Positions 1 through 10,169 of a stretch of 64,000 nucleotides of DNA are shown in pieces (within the stretch, counting starts at the first letter, position 1; every line of letters begins with the position of its first letter). This stretch comes from Nectonema munidae (lineage: Eukaryota > Nematomorpha > Nectonematoida > Nectonematidae). Where the stretch lies: positions 62,001-126,000 of the forward strand of contig JAUIRK010000397.1 of assembly GCA_030549495.1 (NCBI GenBank), read 5' to 3'. Below the pieces are notes generated by a model that saw only the letters and a program-made list of their open reading frames with translations, searched no databases and was not told where the DNA came from. The position numbers were made by a program, and so were the translations under genes.

Positions 1-120
1 TTTGAAAATGGGTATACATGTGTAAAAAATCTTTATATAATTATTTAGATAAAAAGTTTTTTTTGAGATGAGCTGTAACATTTAAATCAATTTTTTGACA
101 GGTTTGACGTGTTTAAGATA
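1..120 (-). repeat. Fragment of array A of the TTAA element, reverse orientation
   Basis: This matches the reverse complement of the ~150 bp unit A found at 19640-20770: aaaatgggtatacatgtgtaaaaaa, gagatgagctgt and gacaggtttga recur in order. It is presumably the end of a copy lying mostly outside the window. Confidence 0.75.
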
Positions 121-421
121 TCTTTTTCATACATAAACTTTTTCTTTTTCTTCTAACATAGTTAGTCAATTTATTATTCTTATTTTTTAACTGATATTAA
201 AACTTTACTTAGGTTAGCTAGATTCATCATAATTTTTTTTTAATTTATAAGATTTTTGCAATTTTGTAATTGAAACTTTCTAAATTCAAATTTTTTAGCT
301 CTTGTTTTTTAGTTAAATCAATACTAGTAAATTGTCATTTATTCTTATATTTTTTTTCTCTTTAAATTTTTTTCCTTTTTTTAATATTGAATTTGAATAT
401 CTTATTTAGATTTAAGCATAA
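121..421. other. AT-rich stretch upstream of pogo copy 1
   Basis: T-rich sequence between the array-A fragment and the transposase start. I looked for the expected left terminal repeat (CAGTAGAACTCC) and did not find it, so the left end of the pogo element seems lost. Nothing else seen. Confidence 0.5.
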
Positions 422-1961
422 ATGTGTGAAAAAAAGTTAAAAAGAAATGAGCTAAGTTTGGGAGAAAAAATTGAATTGTTGAAAGATTCGACTGGCAGAA
501 GTCAAAGGCAGTTGGCAGAAAAATTCAATGTAAGCAAAACCCAGGTCCAATCTATTTTGAAGCGTAAAAATATAATCATGAGTTCGAATACATCAATGAA
601 GAAGAAAAGAATTTCAACATCCTCGAACTTTGAAGATATAGATGAGCTAGCTTGGCAATGGTTCCAGAAAGCCAGAAGTATACATGTGCCTATATCTGGA
701 CCAATGATACAAGAACAGGCACTTATTTTTGCTGAAAAAATGGGTAAACATGATTTTAAAGCATCACAGGGTTAGTTGAATCGATTTAAAAACAGGCATT
801 CAATATAATTTGGAGCAATTTGTGGCGAAAAAGGATCTGTAGATATGGAATCCGTAGAAGAATGGAAGGTGAAAGTTGGAGAATTGATTAAAAATTATAA
901 ATATGAGGAAATCTATAATATGGATGAGACAGACTTATTTTACAGATGCTTACCTGATAAAATTTTGAAAGTGAAAGGGGAGCAGTGTATAGGTGGGAAA
1001 AAATCGAAGAATAGAATCACAGTCTCGCTTTGCGTTAATATGAATGGTCAATTTGAAAAACCACTCATCATTGGACATTACAAAAAGCCTCGCTGTTTTA
1101 AAAATGTTAATGTTGACAAGCTCAACTTTAAATGGTCATACAACAAAAAAGCTTGGATGACTTCAAGCGTTTTCAGCGAATGGTTGAAAACCTTTAATGA
1201 TAAACTTGGACGTCAAAAACGTAATGTGCTTCTCTTTTTAGATAATGCACCATCTCACACCAAAATTGAAATGACGAACATCAAATTAGTTTTCTTGCCA
1301 GTCAACACCACTTCTGTTCTTCAACCACTCGATCAAGGAATAAACCAGTTTATCGAAAACAACTTTTACGGCACATTTTGTTGAAGATAGATTCTGCGGA
1401 AGATGCTTCGAACATGAGTAAGTTGTTTAATGTGCTACAAGCTTGTAACTGGATTACACATGCAGTTTCAAATTGTAAACAGTCTACTGTTCAAAAATGT
1501 TTTCAAAAGAGTGAATTTCATTTTGATGAAATAACCAGTGAAGAAGAAACTGAAAACTATCATTCACTGAATGGACTGATAGACGAAGTGACAAGTAGGT
1601 TAAATATAACTAACAAAATGACAGCTGATCTGTATAGCTCAATAGATGAAGATGTAGAAACGTCAGAAAAGCTCTCTGAGGGTTGGGAAGAAAGAATGGT
1701 GAATGAATATCAAGATCAGAAGCAGATAAAAATGAAAGTGATGATGAAGAAGATAAGGAGGAAGAAACGGTTCAGTCTGGCATTAGCTCAAATGAAGCGT
1801 TACATATGATTGAGAAAGTAAAAGAGTATTGCCTCGAAAAGGACATGAGTGATGTCTGGATGCACCTATCAAAAGCAGAATCCTTACTTCAGCAACAATT
1901 ATTCTTTTGTGAAAACCGGAAAAAACAAGTAACGATTGATTCTTTTTTTAAATCAAAATAA
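422..1961 (+). pseudogene. pogo/Tigger (CENP-B-like) DDE transposase, decayed, copy 1
   Basis: The transposase would cut and paste its element at TA sites. From 422 there is a psq-type helix-turn-helix (LSLGEKIELLKDSTGRSQRQ, QLAEKFNVSKTQVQSIL), then a CENPB-type HTH (WFQKARSIHVPISGPMIQEQ). The DDE domain follows in the same frame: D at 923 (NMDETDLFY), 1241 (FLDNAPSH) and 1331 (QPLDQGI), giving DD30D as expected for pogo. Breaks: TAG at 773 where Trp is expected (ASQG*LNRFK), TAA near 812, a frameshift near 1370 and another near 1735. The C-terminus ends QVTIDSFF (1926-1949), a canonical PCNA-binding PIP box, then stop at 1959. The copy is dead. Confidence 0.9.
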
Positions 1962-2019
1962 AGCTTTAATGTGTTTTCTTTGTTTTTTATGATTCACGTC
2001 TGTTAACTAAAAAATTCAC

Positions 2020-2094
2020 AATTAGGACCACCCCGATAATACGACCAATAAAGTTTAGTCCCAAAGGTGGTCTTAATAACGGAGTTCTACTGTA
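2020..2094 (+). repeat. Right terminal inverted repeat and TA target of pogo copy 1
   Basis: The sequence ends ggtggtcttaataacggagttctactg followed by TA (2093-2094). Its reverse complement starts CAGTAGAACTCCGTTATTAA, a typical Tigger-type end. Immediately right, array B sequence resumes (tttcatgtaaaattagagag), so the element jumped into a TA inside array B. No matching left end is present. Confidence 0.8.
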
Positions 2095-2985
2095 TTTCAT
2101 GTAAAATTAGAGAGAACATTTTTGAACATAGTTTTCAGACATAAACCGCGAATTTGATTGATAATGGGAGTAAAAATTTCAAATGCGAAAACTACAACTA
2201 GAAATGAAACTACCATGATCTATTTGCTATAAAAACATATATTTAATGTAAAATTTGAATTTATATTTTTGGAAACAAATTTTAGAACTAAACGCAAATT
2301 TGATTGATACTTATATGTATTTTCAAATCCTAACTGCAAGAATTGAGTCAATAAATGAAACTATCATGGTTGATTTGGTATAAAAATAATTTCATATAAA
2401 ATTTGAGATATATTTGAAAACAGTGTTCAAACTTAAACCACATATTTTATTGACGCTTGCAGATATAAAATATATAGCAAAAACTGAGCCTAGAAATGTA
2501 ACTAGCATGAACGATTTGGTATAAAAACATATAATTCATTGTAAAATTTGAATGAATGTTTTTGGAGACAATTTTTAGAAGTGAACCGCAAATTTGATGA
2601 ACACTTATAGGTATTTTCACATGCTAAATGTAAAAAATGGGTCCAGAAATGAAGCCAGAATGGCCGATTTAGTATAAAACATATTTTATGTAAAATTTGA
2701 AGGAATGTTTTGGAAACAATTTTTAGAAGTAAACCACAAATTTGATTAACACTTATAGGTATTTTTAAATCCTAAATGTGAAAAATGAGTTCAGAAACAG
2801 ATAATGTCAAAATTTTGCTGAAAAATTTTAATTTTTGATTTTGATTGACAGTTTTGGACATGAAAGGGTCATTCAAATACCATGAAAATGGTATCAAAAG
2901 ATGCAGCTAGCGATTTTACGAAAATATACGAAATTTGAAGGTATATGATTCCGCTAATTTTGTACAATTAATTTTTTATTGAGGG
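2095..2985 (+). mobile_element. TTAA element copy I: right-hand part (array B)
   Basis: Five to six units of the ~150 bp repeat B (hallmarks: tataaaaacatata, gtaaaccgcaaatttgattga, tataggtattttcaaat) run forward and are colinear with 21740-22870. The end is GGG at 2985 followed by TTAA at 2986-2989, but the GC-rich terminal block present in copy II is deleted here. It abuts a LINE fragment directly at the TTAA. Confidence 0.8.
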
Positions 2986-2989
2986 TTAA

Positions 2990-3330
2990 GTTCTTGAAAA
3001 GACTATTAATACTGTCTGGCACGAAGATTTGCTGTTCAAATTCAGTAGCATGTTTAGGTTATCATGTATCCTCCAGGTAGTTTGCAGTTTCCTTCCTCAA
3101 CGAATTTTCAAGGGGAATAAGCATAGGACGTGTGGTCCCCCAAGGATCGCCTCTAAACCCACTTCTGTTCAACATCTATGTATCTAACATTTAGGACACT
3201 ATCTATGCCAGGATAATCAGCTTCGCAGACTACATATGTGCAAACACCTTACAGAAGTAAATACCCTATTAGGGAGGTATTTCACTGGATGGAACCACCC
3301 ATTGCCTGTCATGAGCCCCATTTGGAGATT
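2990..3330 (+). pseudogene. Jockey/R1-type LINE reverse transcriptase fragment
   Basis: Translation gives NTVWHEDLLFKF (RT motif A neighbourhood, usually DTVWHEGLL), then after one frameshift GRVVPQGSPLNPLLFNIYVS (motif B), then ISFADYICANTL where FADD has become FADY, then YFTGWNHPLPVM. The order is that of an RT palm domain. Stops and frameshifts make it non-functional. It lies between two TTAA-element copies, so those inserted into or next to it. Confidence 0.85.
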
Positions 3331-3959
3331 GATAAAAAATGGTGATTTTTGCTTGTTTGTTGTTTTTCATATTTCAACATTTTATGAAAAATATCTGTAG
3401 AAGTATATTCGGCAGTATTACATGTCAAGACTTTGCAATTAAAGAAATTTTTGACTCTAGAAAATAATTAATGAGGTAAATGCTGGATTTTTCATCGTTT
3501 AAAATCTTATTATGGGTTAAATTTCTCTACAGGAACAAATACTAATTTCACCATCTAATATAATAATAAAGCTGCAAATTATTGCCTGAAACGCAAAAAC
3601 TATTAAATGGCTTTATATTATCAGATTAATTGTAACATTTTTATTCAAGAAATTGTTTTTTGAAAAACACTAAATTTAATTTTTATTTAGAAATAAAATG
3701 AGAAAACTCTTATTAGCACCAATTTAACTTTAATTTCGATGGGATCTAATTCGACACTTTGCACATTGTTTAGCGGTATTATACCTACAATAAACAAATC
3801 TCCGTTGAGACTTAGCTTGGATCGGATTATGAAGATTTTTTTTTCAACAAAAAAATCCAGCTACCACTTCTCTCGTAAAAAAAGAAAATAAACCAACCTT
3901 TGGTTGGGATCATTGTAGATCACTATAAACATCGTTATATACGAATGTGTTTTAGTGCT
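3331..3959. other. Unassigned AT-rich spacer
   Basis: Between the LINE fragment and the TTAA at 3960. No coding similarity recognised on either strand. Confidence 0.4.
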
Positions 3960-6657
3960 TTAACCCTATTAGTGCTGGGGGCGTAAAACGCCCGCCCCCT
4001 TTGCTAAAAAAATTAATAGTAGAAAATTGGCTGAATCATATCCCTTCAAATTTTGTGACTTTTCCTAAAAGAGCTGCATCTTTTGAAACAATTTTCATGG
4101 TAGTTGAATGACCTTTCATGTCCAAAACTGTCAATCAAAATCAAAAATTAAAATTTTTCCGTAAAATTATGACATTATCGGTACTTAACCTTATAACTTA
4201 GGATCTATATTATATAATACCCTGAAAATTTATAATTATCTACAGTTTGGAACGCATAACACTTTATATATTTAATTTTTTCAATAATCATGGCTACTTT
4301 TTAAAAAATGTCAATCAAAATTTTGATTGATCAAAAATGTATCTAATAAAATATACCTTCAAATTTTACATAAAATATATGTTTTTATACTAAATCGGTC
4401 ATGCTGTTTTCATTTCTGGACTGATTTTTTACATTTAAGATTTGAAAATACCTATAAGTGTTAATCAAATTTGCGGTTTACTTCTAAAAATTGTCTCTAA
4501 AAACATTCCTTCACATTTTACATAAATATATGTTTTATACCAAATCGATCATGTTGTTTCCATTTCTGGACTCATTTTTTACATTTAGGATTTGAAAATA
4601 CCTATAAGTGTTAATCAAATTTGCGGTTTACTTCTGAAAAAAACATTCATTCAAATTTTACAATTAAATAAATTTGTTATAATAAATCGGCCATTCTGGT
4701 TTCATTTCTGCACTCATTTTTTACGTTTGGGCTGTGAAAATACCTATAAGTGTTAATCAAATGTGTGGTTTACTTCTAAAAATTGTCTCCAAAAACATTC
4801 ATTCAAATTTTATAATGAAATATATGTTTTTATACCAAATCAACCATGTTGTTTTCATTTCTGAACTTATTTTTCACATTTAGAGGTTTTAAAATATCTG
4901 TCAATGTCAATCAAATTTGCGGTTTACTTCTAAAAGCTAATTCCAAAAATATTCTCTCAATTTTACATGAAATATATGTTTTTATACAAAATCAATCATG
5001 CTGTTTTCATTTCTGAACTCATTTTTTACATTTAGGTTGTAAAAATAAACTATAAGTTAATCAAATTTGCGGTTTACTTCTAAAAATTTTTTCCAAAAAC
5101 ATTCATTTAAAATTTACAATTAAATATATTTTTTATACCAAATCAACCATGCTAGTTTCATTTATGGACTCAATTTTTGCCGTTTAAAAACCTATAAGTA
5201 TCAATCAAATTTGCGTTTAGTTCTAAAATTTGTTTCCAAAAATATTAATTCAAATTTTACATGAAGTATATGTTTTTATAGCAAATAGATCATGATGATT
5301 TCATTTCTGAACCCAGTTTTCGCATTTAGAGGTTTTACTGCTAGTGTCAATCAAAATTGGGGTTTATGTCGTAAAACTATATCCCAAAATATTCTCTCTA
5401 ATTTTACATGAAATATATGTTTTTATACCAATTCGACCATGATCATTTTTATTTCTGAAATCATTTTTTCATTTAGAGGTTTTAAATGTCTTAAAGTATC
5501 AATCAAATGTTCGATTTACGTCTAATGTCTACAGAAATATTTTTGAAATTTAAATAAAATATCTGTTTTTATGCCAAATGGAAGATGCCTGTTTCATTTT
5601 TGGACTCAGGTTTGGCATTTATGGTTTTAAAATATCTGAAAGCTTCAATCAGATTTGCGGTTTACTTCAGATACTGTCTTCAAAAATATTTTCAAAAAAA
5701 ATAAAATATCTGTTTTATACCAAATCGACTATGCTTATTTTATTTCTGTACTGGATTTTGGATAATACGGTTAAAAAATATCACGAAGTGGCAATTGAAT
5801 TAGTAATGTATGCCTGAAAATCAGTTCTGTAAAATAAATTCAAAAAATGGCTGCATATTAGGTATATAGTAAAAATATACTTTTTTTTTTGTATATTTTG
5901 ACTTATAATACTTTCTACAATCAATCATCTTGAGTATGAAATATTTATTAAAAAAACAAACACAACGTATTATAAAATCTTTTGAAAATCTGTATGAGAG
6001 AAGTAACCAAGTTGAAAACTAATTTAAAAGAGAACATGTGATCAAGACAAATAATAAAAAAAATATGTATCTTGACTAAATGGAAGATCAACAATGTTCT
6101 AATGAACTAGGAAGTCGTTTAATTATATAATAGATGCTTCAAAAAGATTTTGACTGTGAAAAAGAAGTTCCTCTTTTACAAATGAAAAATATTTATACCT
6201 ATAGCTTATCATATAGGATTTTATTTAACATTTAGCTAGGATGGGTAGGAAATCTGAAAATTTAGAATAGATCAGATTTATCAAAAATGGCACAGATGCC
6301 AATATGTGAGAATTTAGTCACTATCAAGATATTTTTAATTTAAATTGAATTTGTCCATCTTTTTCCTTTTGCGTCAAAGAAATAATTTTTTAGATGAAGA
6401 ACGTGGACAACTTTTTGTAATTGAACAATGAAAATTTTTTCAATTTTTGGACAAGTTTGATTGATTTTTATAAAAAAATGAATATCACCACTGAATTCAG
6501 CATATTTGAAAATGGGTATAAATGTGTAAAAAACTTTATATAATTATTTAGATAAAAAGTTTTTTTTGAGATGAGCTGTCATATTTAGATCAATTTTTTA
6601 ACAGGTTTGATTGATTTTCATAAAAAAATGAATATCACCAATGAATTCAGCATATTT

Positions 6658-6985
6658 GAGAGCTTAACAAGAAAAGAGGGCTTGAATGAAAGAAGAGAGC
6701 TTGAGTGAATGATTGAGTTTTAGCAGAGAAAGCGGAAGAGAAAAACAGAGGAGAGAGAAAGAGAAATAGAATCACTGTGACAGAAAATGAGAAAATTTTG
6801 CTCAAAAATACTACAAAGAGGAGACACTTTTCAGAGAAGCTTGGCATGATGTTTGATTGATTCGAAAGTCTGCATTCCTTCTTTTATTCTCTTATCTTAT
6901 ATTATCGTGTATTCGAATGATCATTACTACATTCTATAATGCGATCATCATACATGTTTTATAAACAAGCAGCAACTCTTACTTA
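6658..6985 (+). repeat. Dispersed repeat C, copy 1
   Basis: Several blocks are shared with 15305-15680: agagagcttgagtgaatgattgag, tttagcagagaaagcggaagag, gctcaaaaatactacaaagag, attcgaatgatcattac and ttataaacaagc. The left part is a degenerate run of a ~20 bp unit (gagagcttgagtgaaagaa). No coding potential is seen; the family is unknown. Confidence 0.75.
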
Positions 6986-8300
6986 GAAAATTATTGGGGG
7001 CGAAGGTCATTTTCGCCCCCCCCCCTCCCTCCTGAAAAAAGTAGATGCATCCATCCCATTGAGATTGATTGAATTATTCAGACAATATAAGCCTACTAAA
7101 TTTCTCTGCAAAAAATAGCACAAACATAAAAAGGAAATAACGCATGCTTTTAATAAAAATATAGAAAGAATCCAAGAAAAAGGGAAATTGTTTAAAAGAA
7201 GGGCCAATACTTTGAATTTTTTGAGGTCATGCATTCATCCAATGCTTCTACAGGACCCAAAACAATTCAAGTGGTTTTAAAGCTAATAAATTTTTATTTT
7301 GTTCGTATTTATTGGTTTTAGGTAAATGAGTATTATCAGCACTATGAACATTATTAGTACTTCTATTGTAATTCTGCCAACTACAATCATATAATTTTCA
7401 TGTTATTCTCTCTATTTTAAATATTTTAACTTCTATTTTTTTCACCCTCAAATATACGTCTATATAAATTTGACACAGGAATATTGAATTATTTAGCTTC
7501 ATATGATTATAATTTTTCTAAAATGGAATTTAAAGGGAATAAGTAATGATAAAAAATACAAGACCACAACGGTCGAAAATTTGACATTTTATTTTCTTTG
7601 AAGGGGTTGAGTTTTTAATAAATAAATTTGTTCCATTTAAAATGAGTTCTTTTTACCTTGCTTCGAATATTTTAAAACGTAAGGAACCTGTTAAATAGTC
7701 AGCAACTCTGGAAACCGCAAAAAGGAAGTAATCCATGTATATAGTTCTTTCACGACGCCTAACGCTTTTGTTACCGAGCTTTGTGGCCTAACTCAATTAT
7801 AGCTTAGTATAAGAAGTAACTGTTTCAGGAGCTATCAGAAAATGAGGCAGGAGATGAAATTCGCTAGGCATTATTCTTGAAAAGTAGTCTACCGTCACAC
7901 CTTCCAACATCCATTGGCGAACACAGGGAAGCAAAACAAGACATTTGAAATTCAACAAGTAGGCGCTAATTTTTTACATTTATATTTTCACATTTAGTTG
8001 CTGTGATTTTTCACATTTGGCGCCATAATAATCATTTCTTAAATTCACGGCAGTTGCATCATTTGCGGAAATTCAAATATTGCAAAAATTTCAGGAATTA
8101 TTAACATAAAAAGTATAGTCTTGAATACATTAAGGAATAGAATTTTTTATGTGCCAATTTTTTTTTACAATTTATGACGAATTTTTTGATGTATTATGTC
8201 AACTTTCAATATTTATGAACAATATTGTAGCGTGGGTCATACCAAGTTAGCAAAAGTTAGCTTTTTGTATTCATTAATTTACAAGAAATTTTTTAAAAAG
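6986..8300. other. Unassigned AT-rich DNA with a G/C-run hairpin at its left end
   Basis: At 6990-7035, gggggcgaaggtcattttcgccccc forms a short inverted repeat, like the ends of MITEs elsewhere in the window. The rest carries no recognisable gene; open frames here are short and without family resemblance. Confidence 0.4.
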
Positions 8301-8688
8301 GAGTATATTTTTCTGTTATCTCCCCCCCCCCCCCGGCCAAACTCTAATTTTTTTTAGTGAATGATTTACTCTTTTACTGTTTCATCAACATTTCTCTGAT
8401 TTATTATATAATATCATTTAGAATTTTTTTAGAGTGGGAAGGAGATAACAGAGATATATAATTCCACTTTGTAACATATAATAAAAGTTTTCGCTTTAAT
8501 TTTTTGTTTAATGTTGGAAAAACATAGAAAGATAAGTGAAAATTGAAATATTACTTATCTAATGAGGAACACTGAAATATTCTGTTGAAAATATTCTGTT
8601 CTTTCAATTTTAGAAAATATCGTCTGCTTTTTTTAAATTTTTTTAGAGTGGGGGGGGGGGGGAGGAGGGAGATAACAGAAAAGTACCA

Positions 8689-8690
<2 letters not shown>
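8300..8690. mobile_element. Nested MITE-like element with C-run/G-run inverted ends
   Basis: Left end: tttttctgttatctcccccc followed by caaactctaattttttt. Right end (8640-8682): ttttttagagtgggggg and ggagataacagaaaa, the reverse complement. A third partial copy of the right end (tagagtgggaaggagataacagag) sits at 8429-8453, which suggests a nested or duplicated insertion. An (AT)n run follows at 8696-8723. Confidence 0.5.
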
Positions 8691-8695
<5 letters not shown>

Positions 8696-8719
<24 letters not shown>

Positions 8720-8723
8720 TATA
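8696..8723. repeat. (AT)n microsatellite
   Basis: Thirteen or so uninterrupted AT dinucleotides. Confidence 0.9.
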
Positions 8724-9919
8724 ATACTTACAAGCTCGATAGAAAAATTATAAATATATGTTATATGTTATATTACTATAAATTCAAAAACAAGAAGTTA
8801 ATTACAATGTACTTTGTTAAGGAAAATAACACGAATAAGAATGAGATGTTTCACATTTAAATGAGTATTTTCCAATATACTCCTTTTAAATCAATTTTTT
8901 AAACAATCCAATACTCGGATGTATGCATTCCAATAACTGTGAATTACTATTCCAAAAATTTGATAACTTAAACTTAATTGTCTAGATAACATATGGCATA
9001 GAGAATACGAGCCGATAACGAATTTGTGGCTAAAAAGATGGAGGTCCTATCGAGATACATAAATAACTGACAAATGAAATATTTTGAGTGAATTAAACAC
9101 CTAAAGTTGGTTTATTAAATAAATTAAGAAAAAAATTACCAGATAAATACTGCAAGTAGAATTTATTTTGAAATTTATATATTTAACATTGATTTACAGG
9201 TTTAATCGATTTTTTGACACGTTTAATTGATTTCATAAAAATGAACATCCACATTAAATTCTACATACTTGAAATGTTTAAAAAACTTTTTATAAGAATA
9301 AAAATTTTAATTTTGACATGGGCTGTCAAACAAAGCGTACTTGAAAATGAGTATATGTGTGTAAAAAACTTTAAATTTTTTGACAGGTTTGATTGATTTT
9401 CATAAAAAATGAATATCCCCACTGAATTCAGCATGCTTGAAAATAGGTATATATATGTAAAAAACTTAATATAATTATTTAAATAAAAAGTTCCTTTTTG
9501 AGATGAGCTGTCAAATATAAATAAATTTTTTGCAGGTTTGATTGATTTTATTAAAAAATGGACATCACTACTGAATTCAGCATAGTTGAAATATATATGT
9601 AACATTAATAATATTTATAAAAACTTATTAATATCTGAGAAAAATAGAGGGGGCACTTTACGCCCCTCCCCCCCCCCCCAGCACTTGAGCGGACAATTAG
9701 CCCAGCAGTAATATGGTTAGGGTATCATGCCCAAGTAGAAGCGATCATTAAGTTTTTGGCAATGTCATGGTGCAAGGTAAGCAGAGAATTATTGCATGCT
9801 CGATACACTAAGCATCGTGTACTCCAAATATTAATGCCATACACTTTGCTCCGGCACGGGAGAAGACTGATAGGCCGTATGTCACTAGTTCTTTAATTTA
9901 TTTCCAAGTAACGAGCTTA

Positions 9920-10165
9920 CTACCAAGATTTGAGATATTTTTTAAAAATACAGTATAAAATGGACAGACGCGTGTAATGTTTTTGGAGATAGTCTACACT
10001 AAAAGTCTCCATTCGCGTTGTAAACGCACATTTTGTCAGGACATTTATAACTCTGTATAGACAGTTTTTCTCTGGCATTATCGAACGTCTAAAATGAAAA
10101 GCGTTTGTTTGTATTAATCTTTGTTTACTTTGGTAACAACATTGCCCATGATGTACACTGGGCAT
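9920..10165 (-). pseudogene. Possible transposase N-terminal HTH fragment (DUF4817-like)
   Basis: An 81-codon open frame on the minus strand contains SKQRLIQTNAFHFRRSIMPE and NCLYRVINVLTK. This loosely resembles the helix-turn-helix segment with pattern SKQxxxQTxxAF...P...xxYRxVNxF found at the start of several arthropod transposon proteins. The likeness is weak and nothing downstream supports it, so it may be chance. Confidence 0.25.
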
Positions 10166-10169
10166 CAGT

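Larger units (their letters stand above)
3964..9716 (-). mobile_element. TTAA element copy III, reverse, composite with insertions
   Basis: TTAA (3960-3963) is followed by CCCTATTAGTGCTGGGGGCG and a GC hairpin (GGGCGT aaa ACGCCC). Rightwards lie array B in reverse (about 4340-5790), the unique middle in reverse (5800-6445, e.g. gaacgtggacaactttttgtaat), array A in reverse (6446-6657 and 9190-9600) and the opposite terminus near 9646-9716 (gcacttgagcggacaatt, cccagcagtaat). The flank there is TTAG, a decayed TTAA. About 2.4 kb (6658-9060) is not part of the element in copy II and is inserted or rearranged. Confidence 0.78.

Noticed and set aside
5578-5817. 79-codon open frame
   Set aside because: It falls in array B of the TTAA element; the frame is not kept in other units.
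9214-9605. Open frames on both strands at 9214-9396 and 9261-9605
   Set aside because: They lie in reverse array A units; shadows of repeat sequence, with no conserved frame between units.
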